Shown here piece after piece: positions 42,101 to 55,700 of a stretch of 64,000 bases of DNA. The notes beneath the pieces were generated by a model, which was given only the letters and a program-made list of their open reading frames with translations, was not told the DNA's origin and did not search any database. The stretch is taken from positions 3,774,699 through 3,838,698 of the forward strand of contig NC_049981.1 of the NCBI RefSeq assembly GCF_000003815.2, read 5' to 3'. This stretch comes from Branchiostoma floridae (taxonomy: Eukaryota > Chordata > Leptocardii > Amphioxiformes > Branchiostomatidae). Positions within the stretch are counted from its first letter, which is position 1, and each line of letters starts with the position of its first letter. A program made the translations under genes and the position numbers.

Positions 42101-43668
42101 CCCACACCTCGCAGAACTTTTTCTGTGATTCTTGATAAATAGATAAGGTATCAGCAACAAAATTCACTAAATCAACATGGAGCTAATGTACAGCGCACGA
42201 TTGTTAAATGCATGTCGATGTCATCCTCCTACGCAGGGATATCCAACAGATAAAACTTCCTGTCTGGATGTGCCCTGCCCTTTCAACCGTCACCCTTGGT
42301 TCCTGACCACCCTGCTTATAGATATTAATGAAGTTACCCTTATACATGCGAGACAGCTTTTGAAAACGGAAAGCCTATTCTCTGATTGGCTGACAGCTGT
42401 GTTTTTTTTGGGGGGGGCGTCCACAGGAACTAAGGGTGACGGTTAAAAGAGTAGGGTACATCCAGACAGGCAGTTTGGCTGTTGGATGTCCCTACGTAGG
42501 AGGATGGTCGAGGTATGTCTACCTGCAACCACTGTCCGATGGTGGAGTACTTTGCTACCCAGGCACCTCCTTCAACCATACTGTGTAGCCGACCGTAGTA
42601 AGGCATGAAAATGTTGATATTTGTGGAGGATGCAGTGATGCTGTCATCAGGTATGGCACCAGATTCCATTCCAAGTAATCGAGGACAGACTGGGACAGCT
42701 GCAGCTGGGGGATCACGTAGATGAAACATTGACACTAAGACTGCTATTCCGTATGTACAATACTTGTTTGGAGTTGAGAATAGGTCAAGTACATAATTAC
42801 CCTTACATATCAGTTTTGCATTCACATGGCTTGGTTTATTCTTTACCTTTCACTTCTAATTTAGTTACCTTTTTTTACTTAATGGTCACCACGTAACAAG
42901 ACCTGAAGGCCACTCAAGGTTACGAGTTACATTGTAACAGCATCTCTTCGCCCTAGGTCAGAAACATCATGATTGAGACCAGCCCGATTTCTCACTATGA
43001 GTGAGGACTAAGTGACCCAATAGGTGAAGCAGGAGTTTACCTTTCACCCTAAAGTAGTGACTCTGTGCTTTTTGATTCTTGATGAACTCCTATAGTACAA
43101 CAATTCTTGGGGAAATGTTAGCGACTTATGTTGTGTCAAGAAATATATTTTTAAACCAGTTCGTCACGAAATGTTTCTCTTTGAACGTTTTGTATCCTAT
43201 ATCGATGATGGAATAGAATACATTTACAACTTTAAAGTGTTGCCTAGAATGCCAAGTAAGAACGTCGCATCCGGGTATAAACCTACTGGTGTTGCAGCCC
43301 ACAATCTCCACTCTCATGGCTATCCGCCATTCCCAGGACTGAACCACGAAACGCACATAACGGGCATCAACTGGGTTTTCCAGTAGGTTCGTGACAGGTG
43401 TGTTCCTGTCGAAGTTGCCTGGAAAGACCTGAAAGGAAAACTGATAATTCTAATGGGGCTATATTCCACCCTTTTCTAAAGAATAGTTTATTTATTTTCA
43501 TCAATAGCGATGACCTACCACTAGTACATTTATCTATCCATTCCATAAGGGATTAACAATATCAATACCGCCGACTATGCTATTGAAACTGCACCATACT
43601 AAATGTAAGTAAAGTGTGTACGAGGACCTTGAAATCTCTTGATATTGACTTAGAGCGCTGGAAGAGCA

Positions 43669-43722
<54 letters not shown>

Positions 43723-46700
43723 TAAAATATCACCCTTACAGCATCGACTATATACATATATATATAATGCATAAATTGATTTTGCACATACCATTTCTGA
43801 GCCATTATTGCCGACATATATCGCCCAAGTTATCTGATTTGTGCTGTACTCAAGTTTGTACGACGTCAACCACTGGTCGTCAGTAGGCCGGCCCTGAATG
43901 ATGGTGCCCGTGACGCGTTTCATTTCCCGTAAATCCACCTGGAAGGTCATAATTGTATTTCGAATGTAGAATAAACTGTAGCGAAACAGTACAGTCAAAC
44001 CTGTCTATAGCGACCAATCAAGGGACTGCAGAACTGTGACCACTATGGACAGGTGGCCACCACACATTGCTGACCACGAGCAATAAGTTACACATGATTT
44101 TAATCTTTCTCACCAAGTAACATTGTCTCCATCATTTAGAAATGCAACTGTCCCTACCAAAGTCAAATCTACCGAAAATGATTGATATTGCCATGCGCAA
44201 TGTTGATAAATTCACCGACAAAGACTTGCGCTCTAACGTTCAAAGCACGTGTACCTTCCGCTACCGCCCAAATAACCCTGTCGGGAACTCCAAATCCTCG
44301 CAAACTACGATTTTAAACTCGGCGCAGGTTGACATACGGCCGCCGTATTGGCGCAATAGGCAGTGTTTCTGTATCTACGGCACCAGACATTGTGTCACCG
44401 TGGCCGCTTTGTACAGGTGGACGCTATAGACTATACTATTTCTTAATGCTTAGGTCAATTGGAAAAATCCAAGGACGGCAATGGCCAGGTGGTCACTATG
44501 CAAAGGAGGACGCTAATACAGGTTTGACTGTACCTCTTAAAGGTATACGCTGAAAATTATACCATATAGCTGGATACTGATTCTCATCATCCACATTTGC
44601 TGTTTTTACAGTGAGATATTCTCAATGCAGCAAATTCATCAAATCTTTAGAAAAATCATCACAACCTCGAAAGTGAGTTTCTGACCGATCTTTGTAACCC
44701 CTAGGTGGTGGGAAAGTAGTAGTACAGAGTTACCGAAATTTCGGCCAGGTAAACTCTTCATTATGTATTCTTTGTGTGTTCTCTGCACTCCCTGAATGGC
44801 CATTACTTAAATATTTTCAATGTTGCCTTGAAAGAACCCCTAAATCCCTTATTAAAGTTACAAGCGTCATGAACGTATCGACAGAAAACAGTCACATTTT
44901 CCAACGGGAGATAACATGTAGAACGCGGTTGGATCTACCTGTAACCACTGCCCGATGTCGGTGAACCTGGCTGACCAGGCGCCTCTGCCAGCAACTACGT
45001 TTAACCGTCCAAGGTAAGGCTCATAGTTTACCAAAAATGTGGATGCAATGATGCTGTCATCAGGTATGGCACCAGATTCCATCCCAAGTGGATCACTACA
45101 GGCTGGGAAGACAGGACAAGGGAAAATATGCCAGTTTTGACATCCGTGAAAAGACACAAGCTAAAAGGAAAACACCAAACACAGCAAACTCTTTATCTTT
45201 GGATTTTTGCTTCGCATTCAACATAGATTATGGATAAAAATAGAATGAAAAAAAATCCACAGAAATATATCTGGACTGTTCCCATCCGGTTTGACACTTA
45301 CAACTGTTACAGCCAAGGATCTCGACCCTCATGGCGATTTCCCCAACCCAGGACTGAACCACAAAACGCACATAACGGGCATCGACTGGGTTATCCAGTG
45401 GGTTCAATACAGGGACCATCCTGTTGACGCTGCCTGGAAACACCTGAAAGAAAGGTGAATATATTAATAATGAAGATACTTTCTACTCGTCTTTATTATA
45501 TAGTTTATTCAGGTCTATTTAATGATCTAAATTTATAAGTCGCCGTGCATTCTGTCCGATACCTCTCTCTATCTCTTAGTCTAACTGGCCGTTGGGCAGA
45601 AAAAATGGCAACCAGCTTTATCCTCTCTTTTCTTTTTCGTTTTGTTTTTACAAGTGCTTATCCAAGGGGCTTAAGAATTCCTCTTCATATGCATGCCTCT
45701 CCATTCTCTGATATTATATTTTCATCTGCCCGTGACCAACTCTGAAAGTAACAAATGATTCAAAACACACTCTGTCAATCTGTCAATCTCTTCCCAGCAT
45801 CTTAATTAATCTAAATCAAGGCAAATCCAAAACGATACCATTTCTGAGCCATCGTTGTCGGTGTATGTCCGGAAACTGATTCCATCTGTGCTGTACTGGA
45901 GTTTGTATGACGTCACCCACTCATTGGATATACCGCGCCCCTGAATGATGGTAACTGTGACGCGCTTCAGTCCCCTTAAGTCAACCTAAAAATGCGTTTG
46001 GTACAAAATGGTACGAAATAAGAAGCATGGATTTCAAATCTAACTATGCCGAAATCAGCTCATATTGAAGGTTATTGATGTTGCAGTGAGATATTCTTAA
46101 TTCAGCAAATGAATGAATGAAATCAATCCCAGTTGAAAACATCATAAACTTTGTCATCATTTAGGAGATGTTGCGACAAGAAGTAGTAAAGTCCAATCAG
46201 GGTAACTGATACGCTTACCAGGTAACTGTTAAAATAACCGATAAATATCCGTAAGATTTGCCAACGTGGTGAAGGTATTGACAGAAAATTTTATTGTCAA
46301 AAAAATGTCAATGTTTCGACAGTAATTAAGTGCAGGCATCCGTACACTTTGATGAAAAACCTTTATAACTCTTTTTAACACTTGACTTATTTCATGTGAC
46401 TATCATTTGTTTTGGTTCCAACCCGAAAACCAAGCTGTGATTCCCCAACCTGATAAAGGTATCTACAGCACATTTGCCACAGAAGGACACAAAGTTAATG
46501 TGAAGAATACAACTGTCAAGTTTTTCAATGTGTTAGCCTACCTGCAACCACTGCCCGATAGCGCTCGACGAGGCTGCCCACGCAGCTCCACCAGCAACCC
46601 CGTTGAACCGTCCCAGGTAAGGCGCAAGGTTATAGTCATAGTAAGAGGATGCAGTAATGCTGGCATTGGGTATGGCACCAGATTCCATCCCAAGTTGATT

Positions 46701-49700
46701 GAGACAGGCTGGGAGAACTGCAGCTAAAGGATTAATTAGATGAAACCATTGACAACGGTATTTGTGTTTGGCATGTACCATACTCTCAACTACTGTTATT
46801 TGTTCTATGAGAATATACAACACTTTGGTACATACCACTGCTATGAAACTATGTTTCTCGGTGAATGTAGGTACCAGATGATGTTCATTCTAGAATACTA
46901 CATACCGTTGTGTTGCCGTCTTTACGCGATAAAGTGTTAACCTTCAGATACTTCTAGTATGATTATTGACTGATTGTACAAATTTTCTATTGATATTTTG
47001 GAATGAACCCTGTACATAGTTAGACTACTCCATGTTTAATCATGGTGTAGTAACATATTGTACATATTCCTAGACTCCCCAGTATTTTGACAAATATACT
47101 ACATGTATTTGTCTTTTCTGACTGTTCCACTACCCATATACTGCATGTGAAGTTGTCCATGTTATTCGTCCAGACACACCCGTATATGTTATCCCTCCAT
47201 GTGCAATAGCACTCGACTGTACAATCGCTAGTCTCAGTATTTATATTTGACAATTGTACTACAGTTGTTGTTTTTAATAAAAAAAAATGATTATTGAAAA
47301 AAAAAACATCAATCAAAAGTTCAACCTAAAGATTTTTAGGTACATATCAGATGGGTTACACCTACTGGAGTTACAGCCCAGAACCTCCACCCTCATGGAG
47401 ATGTGACTATTCCAGGACTGAGGCAGGAAACGCACAAACCGGGCATCTACAAAGTAGTTCAGTAGGTTTGTCACCGGGGTGTTTCTGTTGGTGTTCCCTG
47501 GAAAAACCTGTCAGGTAAACGGATGATTTAGGTAATGGTATCATACTTACTCTTCCTTACAGTATAGTTTCTTTAGCGCTAGCTGTTATCACTGACCAAA
47601 CAACTAGTCTCCTAGTCTCTGTAGGCCGATACCCAAAAAAATTAATAGCATAGACCAAAACAAACTAGTGTTAGCCATTTTAATTGTCATTACAAAGTGT
47701 TTTAAGTCAGTTTCTGATATTTTATGTAACTTAGACATGAAAAAAGACATTTTGATACTTAACATACCACTTCTGAGCCATTGATGTCAGTATATGGTGT
47801 CCAATTCATCCAATCCGTGCTGTACTGGAGTTTGTAGGACGTCACCCACTGGTAGCTATGATCATTCCGACCCTGGATGACGGTGCCAGTTACACGCTTC
47901 ATTGCCTTAAAATCCACCTGAAAGTATGTAGTTTTTTAAAAAGATTAAAAAGATAATTAAACACGAGAAGAGCGGATATGTCTCTTCATTTATTCATCAC
48001 TTTCGCCAAGAATGTTTTTTCGCGCTGTCTGTGGTTTGTTTGTTTATTTCGATCTCCGTTTAACTTTACAGTCGCAAAATCTATTCTTCCTGGAGTCCAT
48101 TAACATTTCAAAAACAATCAAATACCATAAGTCAACATAAGTGTGCATAAGTATAACATGAGAAGAACTGAAAGTAAACTGAATGTAACATTGGAGTAAA
48201 CACAGTGAACTTAGATTTGCTCAGTTTGATTGTTTGTGATTGGACGTGTTTCTCTGTTTGTGACAGTTGAGAAGGTGTGTGGATGGATTGTCAGGTGTCT
48301 GCAAACAGAAGTCCGATTACAGACCACCCTGTGGTTTCCTGTTGTACTGCAGCAGGCAGTTGTCTTTTTTTAGTGTCATTAATGAAACGTCAAAAATCAT
48401 ATCCAGTTGCTTCTGTAATTGTTATTTGGCGTATCTTATTACTGGATGTCTAACCTTCATCGACGTATGGGTTTTATAACCTTGCTCTGACCATCCTTTG
48501 GTCATAATAGGTTAAAGGTAGCTCGTGAGCTGTTCTAGACGTTCTGACATTTTTTTTAAATCTGCGGGAGTCGATTTCGTTATAGATTAACAATATAATT
48601 CTCACCAAGCGTTTGAAAGGTTTGTAAATAGCATGTGTGATCATTGGCAAAATTCTTTTCGTGCAAATCAGGACGTGTTTTGAAGAATTAAAATCAAGTT
48701 CTTATTTTTAACAGGCAGCTTCAGCTAGATTTTGCCTTACCTTTGTTTTCTATATAAAGGAATACGCAAGGAGGCGCTTTTATAGCTGCCCACACTCTTA
48801 TCAGTATGCTCGTTCAAGAGCCATAAAAGTCCGTTTTTAGATGCTATAGATATGCCATCGACGGGGAATCAGCAAGCAGGGGAGTTTGATCAGCACCCAT
48901 CGAACTTCTGACCCTCACTTTTGGATGTTTTTGCAAATATTCATGGGAAACTCTGTGATGTTCTGGAATGACGCCAGCACCAGGGGGAGGGCGCTATCAA
49001 GACAAAGGATTTCTCGCAACTTTGGAATTTTCTCCGCATCCTTGGACCAGAACGGTGAGGAACTTGTCGGTTCTAAATCAGAGTCAGTCAAGGAATGCCA
49101 TGTAAAGGGTCGCCGAGTGACCAACAGGACCTGTTCAACGAAAAACCCAGAAACTTGATTTGTTATTGTGTTGTCTCCGTACTTCGGGTTACTACAGGTC
49201 AGAGCAATCATGGCCCTTCAAGGCGCATTTCGTTACTCGTCCTCAGCCATTAAAGCCCTCAGTTGTTACTCAAAGTTGACTGCAACAGTGAAAAGAACTA
49301 TCATTGAGTGTGGGATTAAGAAGTACTTCCATGCTAGGGGAAGCCGAGGCGGGAAGAATGTTGTTAAACCGATTCCAGTTGTGACAGGAAATCGGCACAA
49401 ACCGCCAAACAGGTGCGAGCAGACCCACTTTCCCAGAGTATTGTGCAACGTTAAGAAGGTGCAAGTCAACAAAATACATCAACCTTATCACCCAACCATT
49501 TTGTTATGCAACCCCAGGTCGCTGGTGAATAGGTTGGATGAATTTCAAACAATTCTCTTACAACACAACGTAGGGATTGCAGCGGTAACGGAGTCATGGT
49601 TTTCCCCTGACATGCCTGAGACATGCCTATCTGTAGATGGGTATACGTTGTTCTCCAGATGCCGCCCAAACAGGCGAGGAGGAGGAGTGGCTCTCTATGT

Positions 49701-52700
49701 AAAGGACTCAATACCAGCCAACCTGATGCAGGACATACCAGTACCACACGAGTTGGAATGCTTATGGGTCTCCATAAAACCCAGACGCTTGCCAAGAGGT
49801 CTGTCAGAAGTGGTTACATGTACAGTCTACAACCCACCAGCCTCACGACATCAAGACGAACTACTGGAGTACCTGATCACAGAAACTGACCGAATAAGAA
49901 CACGACACCCAGAAGCAGGACTGGTGATTCTTGGGGATTTCAATAGACTGAACACTATTGACATCTGTAATGGTAACGGGATGACCCAGGTTGTGGACAC
50001 TCCTACAAGGGGACAGGCAATACTTGACGTAATAGTCACTGATCTCAAAGGGAGCTATCACAAACCAGAGGTCATTAGCCCACTTGGTCTAAGCGACCAC
50101 AACATGGTCCTGTGGAGAGCTAAAATACACCAAGTACTGGACGAAACGAAAACAAAAACCGTTCGTCCCATGAGGGACTCCGACGTACGGGCGTTTGGCC
50201 AATGGCTTTGTTCTTACCAGTGGGAAGAGGTACATGAAGCACCATCATGCGAGCTAAAGACAAACGCTTTCTACGAAACCCTTCAGGATGCCATTGAAAA
50301 GTACTTTCCCACCCGACGAGTGAAAATGCACTGCACCGACAAACAATGGATATCACCAGAGCTTAAGTCACTCATCTTAAAAAGACAGGAGACGTTCTCA
50401 GATGGAAAGCTGTGCCTGTGGAGACAACTCAGGAACAAAGTTAACAGAGAGATAAAGAAAGCAAAGAGTGTGTACTACTTTGAACGTGTAAGAAAACTGA
50501 AAAGAGAGGATCCAGCTACATGGTACCGAGAACTGAGGACTATGTTAAACATGCAACACAAGGACGTCCTGGTCAACATTCCTGGCAATGTGACCGCCGA
50601 CTCTCTCTTCATCGCCAACCACATAAACCAACAGTTTGCTGCTGTGGCTCAAGGTCGACCTTGCCTAGACCCGACACTACTGCCAGCGTACATGCCATGC
50701 AGAGCCCCACCGCCAGAGGTCTTCCCCTGGGACGTTTACAACATTTTGAGAAAACTGAAAGTGGGGAAAGCTCCCGGTCCTGACCAACTGAGTTCCCGAG
50801 TCCTGCGAGAGTTTGCCTGTGAGTTTAGTACACCTCTCGCAGACATTCTCAACGCATCACTGAAGGAAGGGTACGTGCCACAACAGTGGAAGGACGCGAT
50901 AGTAGTCCCGCTGCCGAAGTCACAGCCACCATCAATCAGTAAACTGCTTCCGGTGTCCTTGACCTCACAGCTTGCCAAAGTTGCTGAGACTTTTGTATCT
51001 AAGTGGCTTCTACGGGACATCCGACGGTCGCTTGACCCTCAGCAATACGGAAGTCTTAAGGGGCGATCAACCGCACAGTATCTTGTCAGTTTGTTAGACT
51101 ACGTGACCAAGGAATCCGACAAACTGGGAAACATTACGACCATGGTCATGACGGATTTCTCAAAAGCGTTTGACAGAATCGATCATACCGTAGCGATAAA
51201 TAAGTTGTTAAAGCTTGGAGCGTCACCTTGTCTAATTCCATGGATCAGTAACTTTCTCTCCAACCGACGTCAGCGAGTGCGGTACGACAGCTTACTCTCG
51301 GACTGGGAAAGTCTGTCATATTCAGTACCTCAAGGTACACTTCTTGGTCCGATTATATTTCTGGCCGTCTTTGACGACGCACTGAGAGAAGCACTGGTAC
51401 AAGAATGGAAGTTCGTTGATGACCTCTCTATGGCTGAGTCACGTCATCACAGTGAACCTTCCATCTTACAGAGTGAGCTTGACACGTTTAGTGACTGGGC
51501 CAAACTAAACCACATGCTCCTCAATGCGGAAAAGTGTAAGGTCATGGTTTTCTGTTGGATGAAAGTGCCCCCCAGTCCACCTGTCCTCAAAATTGATGGA
51601 ACACAGCTGGAAATAGTACCTGTTACTTGTCTACTTGGCGTGTGGCTTCAAGCGAACTTGAAATGGTCAGTACAAGTAGACAAAGTGCTATCAAAAGCGA
51701 ATGGCAGGCTGTTCATGTTAAGAAAAGTAAAACGCTTTAACCTCCCAACCGATGACCTTGTTCAAGTTTACACATCCTATGTACGTCCAGTGGTAGAGTA
51801 TTGTGCTCCAGTGTGGCACCCAGGGCTGACGTCATCACAAACTATACGTCTGGAAAGAGTCCAGAAAAGAGCACTGCGGACTATCCTCGGGGAACATTAC
51901 ATAGACTACGAGACTGCGCTTCTGACCTGAAACCTTCAGACACTTGAAAAAAGAAGGATTGACTTGTGCTTGAAATTCGCCAAGAAGCTCGACCCCTCAT
52001 TGCTCCCGCCAAGGGCTGGTGAGATCCATGGTAGATCCACGAGAAACTCGGACTTGTTCAAAACAGTAAGATGCAGAACCAACCGTTACAGAAACTCCCC
52101 CCTTCCATTCTTAGTAAGACTGTTAAACAAACATAGCTAAACAATAGTAGACTTGGAATGTTCTAATCACAAATGTATGTTTCCGTCTCTTGCCTATACA
52201 TGATATATTTATATAAAGTTTTAAAAGATACTTAGTTTTAGTGTGTATAAGTGTTATTCATCAGATAGTCTTTAACTCGATGTATTAAGGATTTGATGGA
52301 AAAAAAACGTGCAATTCAGCCAATTGGCTGCCAAATGTTTTTACTGAAGTTGTGTTGTGCAACAAATAAACCATTCATTCATTCATTCTATTAGGAACCA
52401 AATTGTCTTCAGCTTGACTTTGTCTTAAGATGTTTCCAATTGGATCTCTAAAATTGTCTTCATTCATAGTTAGGGTATAAAAGACTAGTTTCTTTCAGAT
52501 CACTTTAGTGTCACTGACGAAAACTAGGGATGCTAATTGAAACGTCTGACCGTTTCCAAAAGCGTATCCAGTTGTTTGAGTTCTTTTTGGCACAAAAACA
52601 CCATTGCTTTGTATAAAAACAAGACGAAAATTGTTAGTAGGCTGAATAAATAAATTGCGGAGCAAAATGTGAATCTCATTTTAGATGAAATCATCATAAT

Positions 52701-55700
52701 AAGCATCATTTGATTATTAATATACAAATCTGTCTAAATATCATTTGTACTAGTCGGTCATATTAGTCGCAACAATGTTGACAAATTATGCACATTTCGA
52801 ATGGTCCGGTACTTGAGAAAATGCTTGAGTAACGTATTTGCTCAATACTTGTATAATTTGGTTTGACAAGATGATCCATTGATACAATTTATGCTATTGA
52901 GTACGTTATTCCAACGAGAAACCCTTACAACCTTTTATAACACCTGGCATTACATCTGACTATCACTTTTTCTGGTGTCCAACTAATTGTGGATCTAAGT
53001 CAAAGTCAAGGGTGTCAATCCAAGACCAGGCTGTAGTTCCTCTTTTAGATAAACGTTTTCACAGAAAACTTACAACAGAAACCTAATGTAAAGTCTACAA
53101 TTACCGAGTTTATCACTGTGTATGACAAACACTAGTTCAGTTTTATTTGCGTGGTAACCTATATCCGTTGCATTTGACAACGGTAGTTACTATTTAGGAA
53201 TATCAAGGCGGCGGGCGGCGGTTTCAAATTCCAGTATTTTCAAAATTATGGAGTCTGAAACCACAGCCCGTTGACTTCATAAACCTGAATACGCTGTTTG
53301 TAAAGATAATGGATATAGGTTACCCCACGGATAAAGGTGAAGCTATACCTGCAACCACTGTCCGATGTTGCTCCGCGCGGCTACCCAGCCACCCCAACCT
53401 GCAGCCCCGTTTAACCGTGCGTGGTAAGGCGAAAGATTTGAATTATAATTGCGGTAAGAGGATGCAGTGATGCTGCTATCAGGTATGGTACCAGATTCCA
53501 TCCCAAGAGGATCACCACAGGCTGGGAAGACAGGACAAAGTCTGTTTTTACGCCCGTGAAAAGTCGCAAGCTAAAATGAAGACATTATATATATATATAT
53601 GTTAAACTGTATTATACTAAATAATCTTTTGATGTTTCCATTCTACCACAGTTATGGAAAAGAGCTTTTTTAATAAACACAAAGATGTTTGGACTGCCCC
53701 CATCCCTTTGGACACTTACCGCTGTTACAGCCAAGGATTTCCACCCTCATGGCGATTTTCCCAACCCAGGACTGAACCACAAAGCGCACATAACGGGCAT
53801 CGACTGGGTTGTCCAGTGGGTTCAATACAGGGACTATCCTGTTGACGCTGCCTGGGAATACCTGGAAGAAAGGTGAATATATCAATAATGTGCCTACCCA
53901 AAGAGCTTATATCAGAAATTTTCTTGGTTTCACTTAGCGTCATATGCATACCTATCCATCATCTGATATTATATTTTCATCTGCCCGTGACAAATTCTGA
54001 AAGTAGCAAATGATTCAAAATACACTCTGCTATACGTTAAGGACAAAGTTATTGATTCAAATCTCTTCCCGGCATTTTATCTCATTCAAATCAAGACAAA
54101 TCCAAAACGATACCATATCTGAGCCATCGTGGTCGGTGTATGTCCAGAAACTGATTCCATCTCTGCTGTACTGGAGTTTGTATGACGTCACCCACTCTTC
54201 AACATCGGAAGTACCGCGTCCCTGAATGATAGTAACTGTGACGTACTTCAGCCCCCCTAAGTCAACCTGAAAATACGTTTATTTGGTACAAAATGTTACG
54301 CAGTAAAGATTCATGGAGCTCAAATCTAACAAGAGTCACAAAACCCAAACCTGCATGAAATATTTTGTTTTGTAATGGTGCGTATGGTGTGTTGTGGGTA
54401 TGATATGGTGTGACGTTTGGCAAAATTATTCCATCATTGTTCTTAAATATCTACCTATGGGAAAAGGTGAGATCCAAAACTACACCTTTCTAGTGACCTC
54501 ACCATTTAATTTTTATTTGCTATTGTTACACCTGCACATGGTCAAATAGTACTCTATGCTGATGACACAGCACTGTTTTACGCATCAAAGTCTGTCGCTG
54601 ATATAAACAGAGCGTTGAATGCTGATCTCAGCAATATTGAGAAGTGGTTGGATGCAAACAGGCTAACTCTCAATGTCCGTAAATGCAAGTCTATGCTTTT
54701 TGGCACTATAAGAAGGCTGCGTCTAGAAACAGGAGACCTAAATCTTACCCTTTCTGGTACTTATTTGGAAGTTGTTGCATGTTTTAAATATCTAGGTGTT
54801 TGGTTTGATTCCTGTCTTACATGGAGTATACACATTAACAAACTATGCAGTACGGTGTCCTCTAGGTTGGGAGTGTTAAGATGTTTAGTACCCATTTTAC
54901 CACCTAAGACACTTTCCATGCTGTTTAGCTGTATGATTCTTCCTAAGATTGAGTATTGTGATACTGTATGGGGCAACTGCGGGAAATCTCTCTCTGACAA
55001 TCTCCAGAAACTCCAAAACCGTGCAGCGCGGCTTGTTCTCGGCCTGTCACGTAGATCACATGTAGATATTGACCATCTGTCTGCATTAGGTTGGAATTCT
55101 CTGGCATCTCGTCGGAAAATGCATCTCCTGCAAACCGTCTTCAAGTCAATCCATCGGCAGTTACCAGAATACTTACAAATATTTAACAGAACATCCCACA
55201 CATACGCAACAAGGCTTAATTCAAACTTATCACTACAACTACCGAAAGTCAGACTTGAATCTGGCCATAGGAAATTTTAGTACAGAGGTACGTTTTCATG
55301 GAACGAGTTGCCGCCAACGGTTAAAGTGGCCAGTTCTACATTGTCGTTCAAGAAACTGCTAAGAAACGGTAACCACTGCTGACCCCTGACCTCTTGACCC
55401 GGCAATAATTTTGATCAATGAGTTACGATTTTGATTTATGTTCATTTATATATTGTTCCCTTGGTTTGTTTATCGTTTAGTTTATCTTATTTCTTTGTTA
55501 TGCTATTTGTGTACTAGTATGTAGTTTGTACAGGGCACACCTGAAAAGCAGTACGCAAAGTACTGAGCGTGTCCAGCCTGAATAAAGAAAACAGAAATAA
55601 ATGAACACCTGGCACATATCCTTAATGTGTATATAATTGTTCATTCCATACGGAGGTGACAGGGATGTTCACACGACGTACTCTTTCTACTAGTTGTGGA

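Noticed and set aside
49466-50356. Several minus-strand ORFs of 65-109 codons
   Set aside because: They lie over the LINE endonuclease/RT frame and show no family motif.
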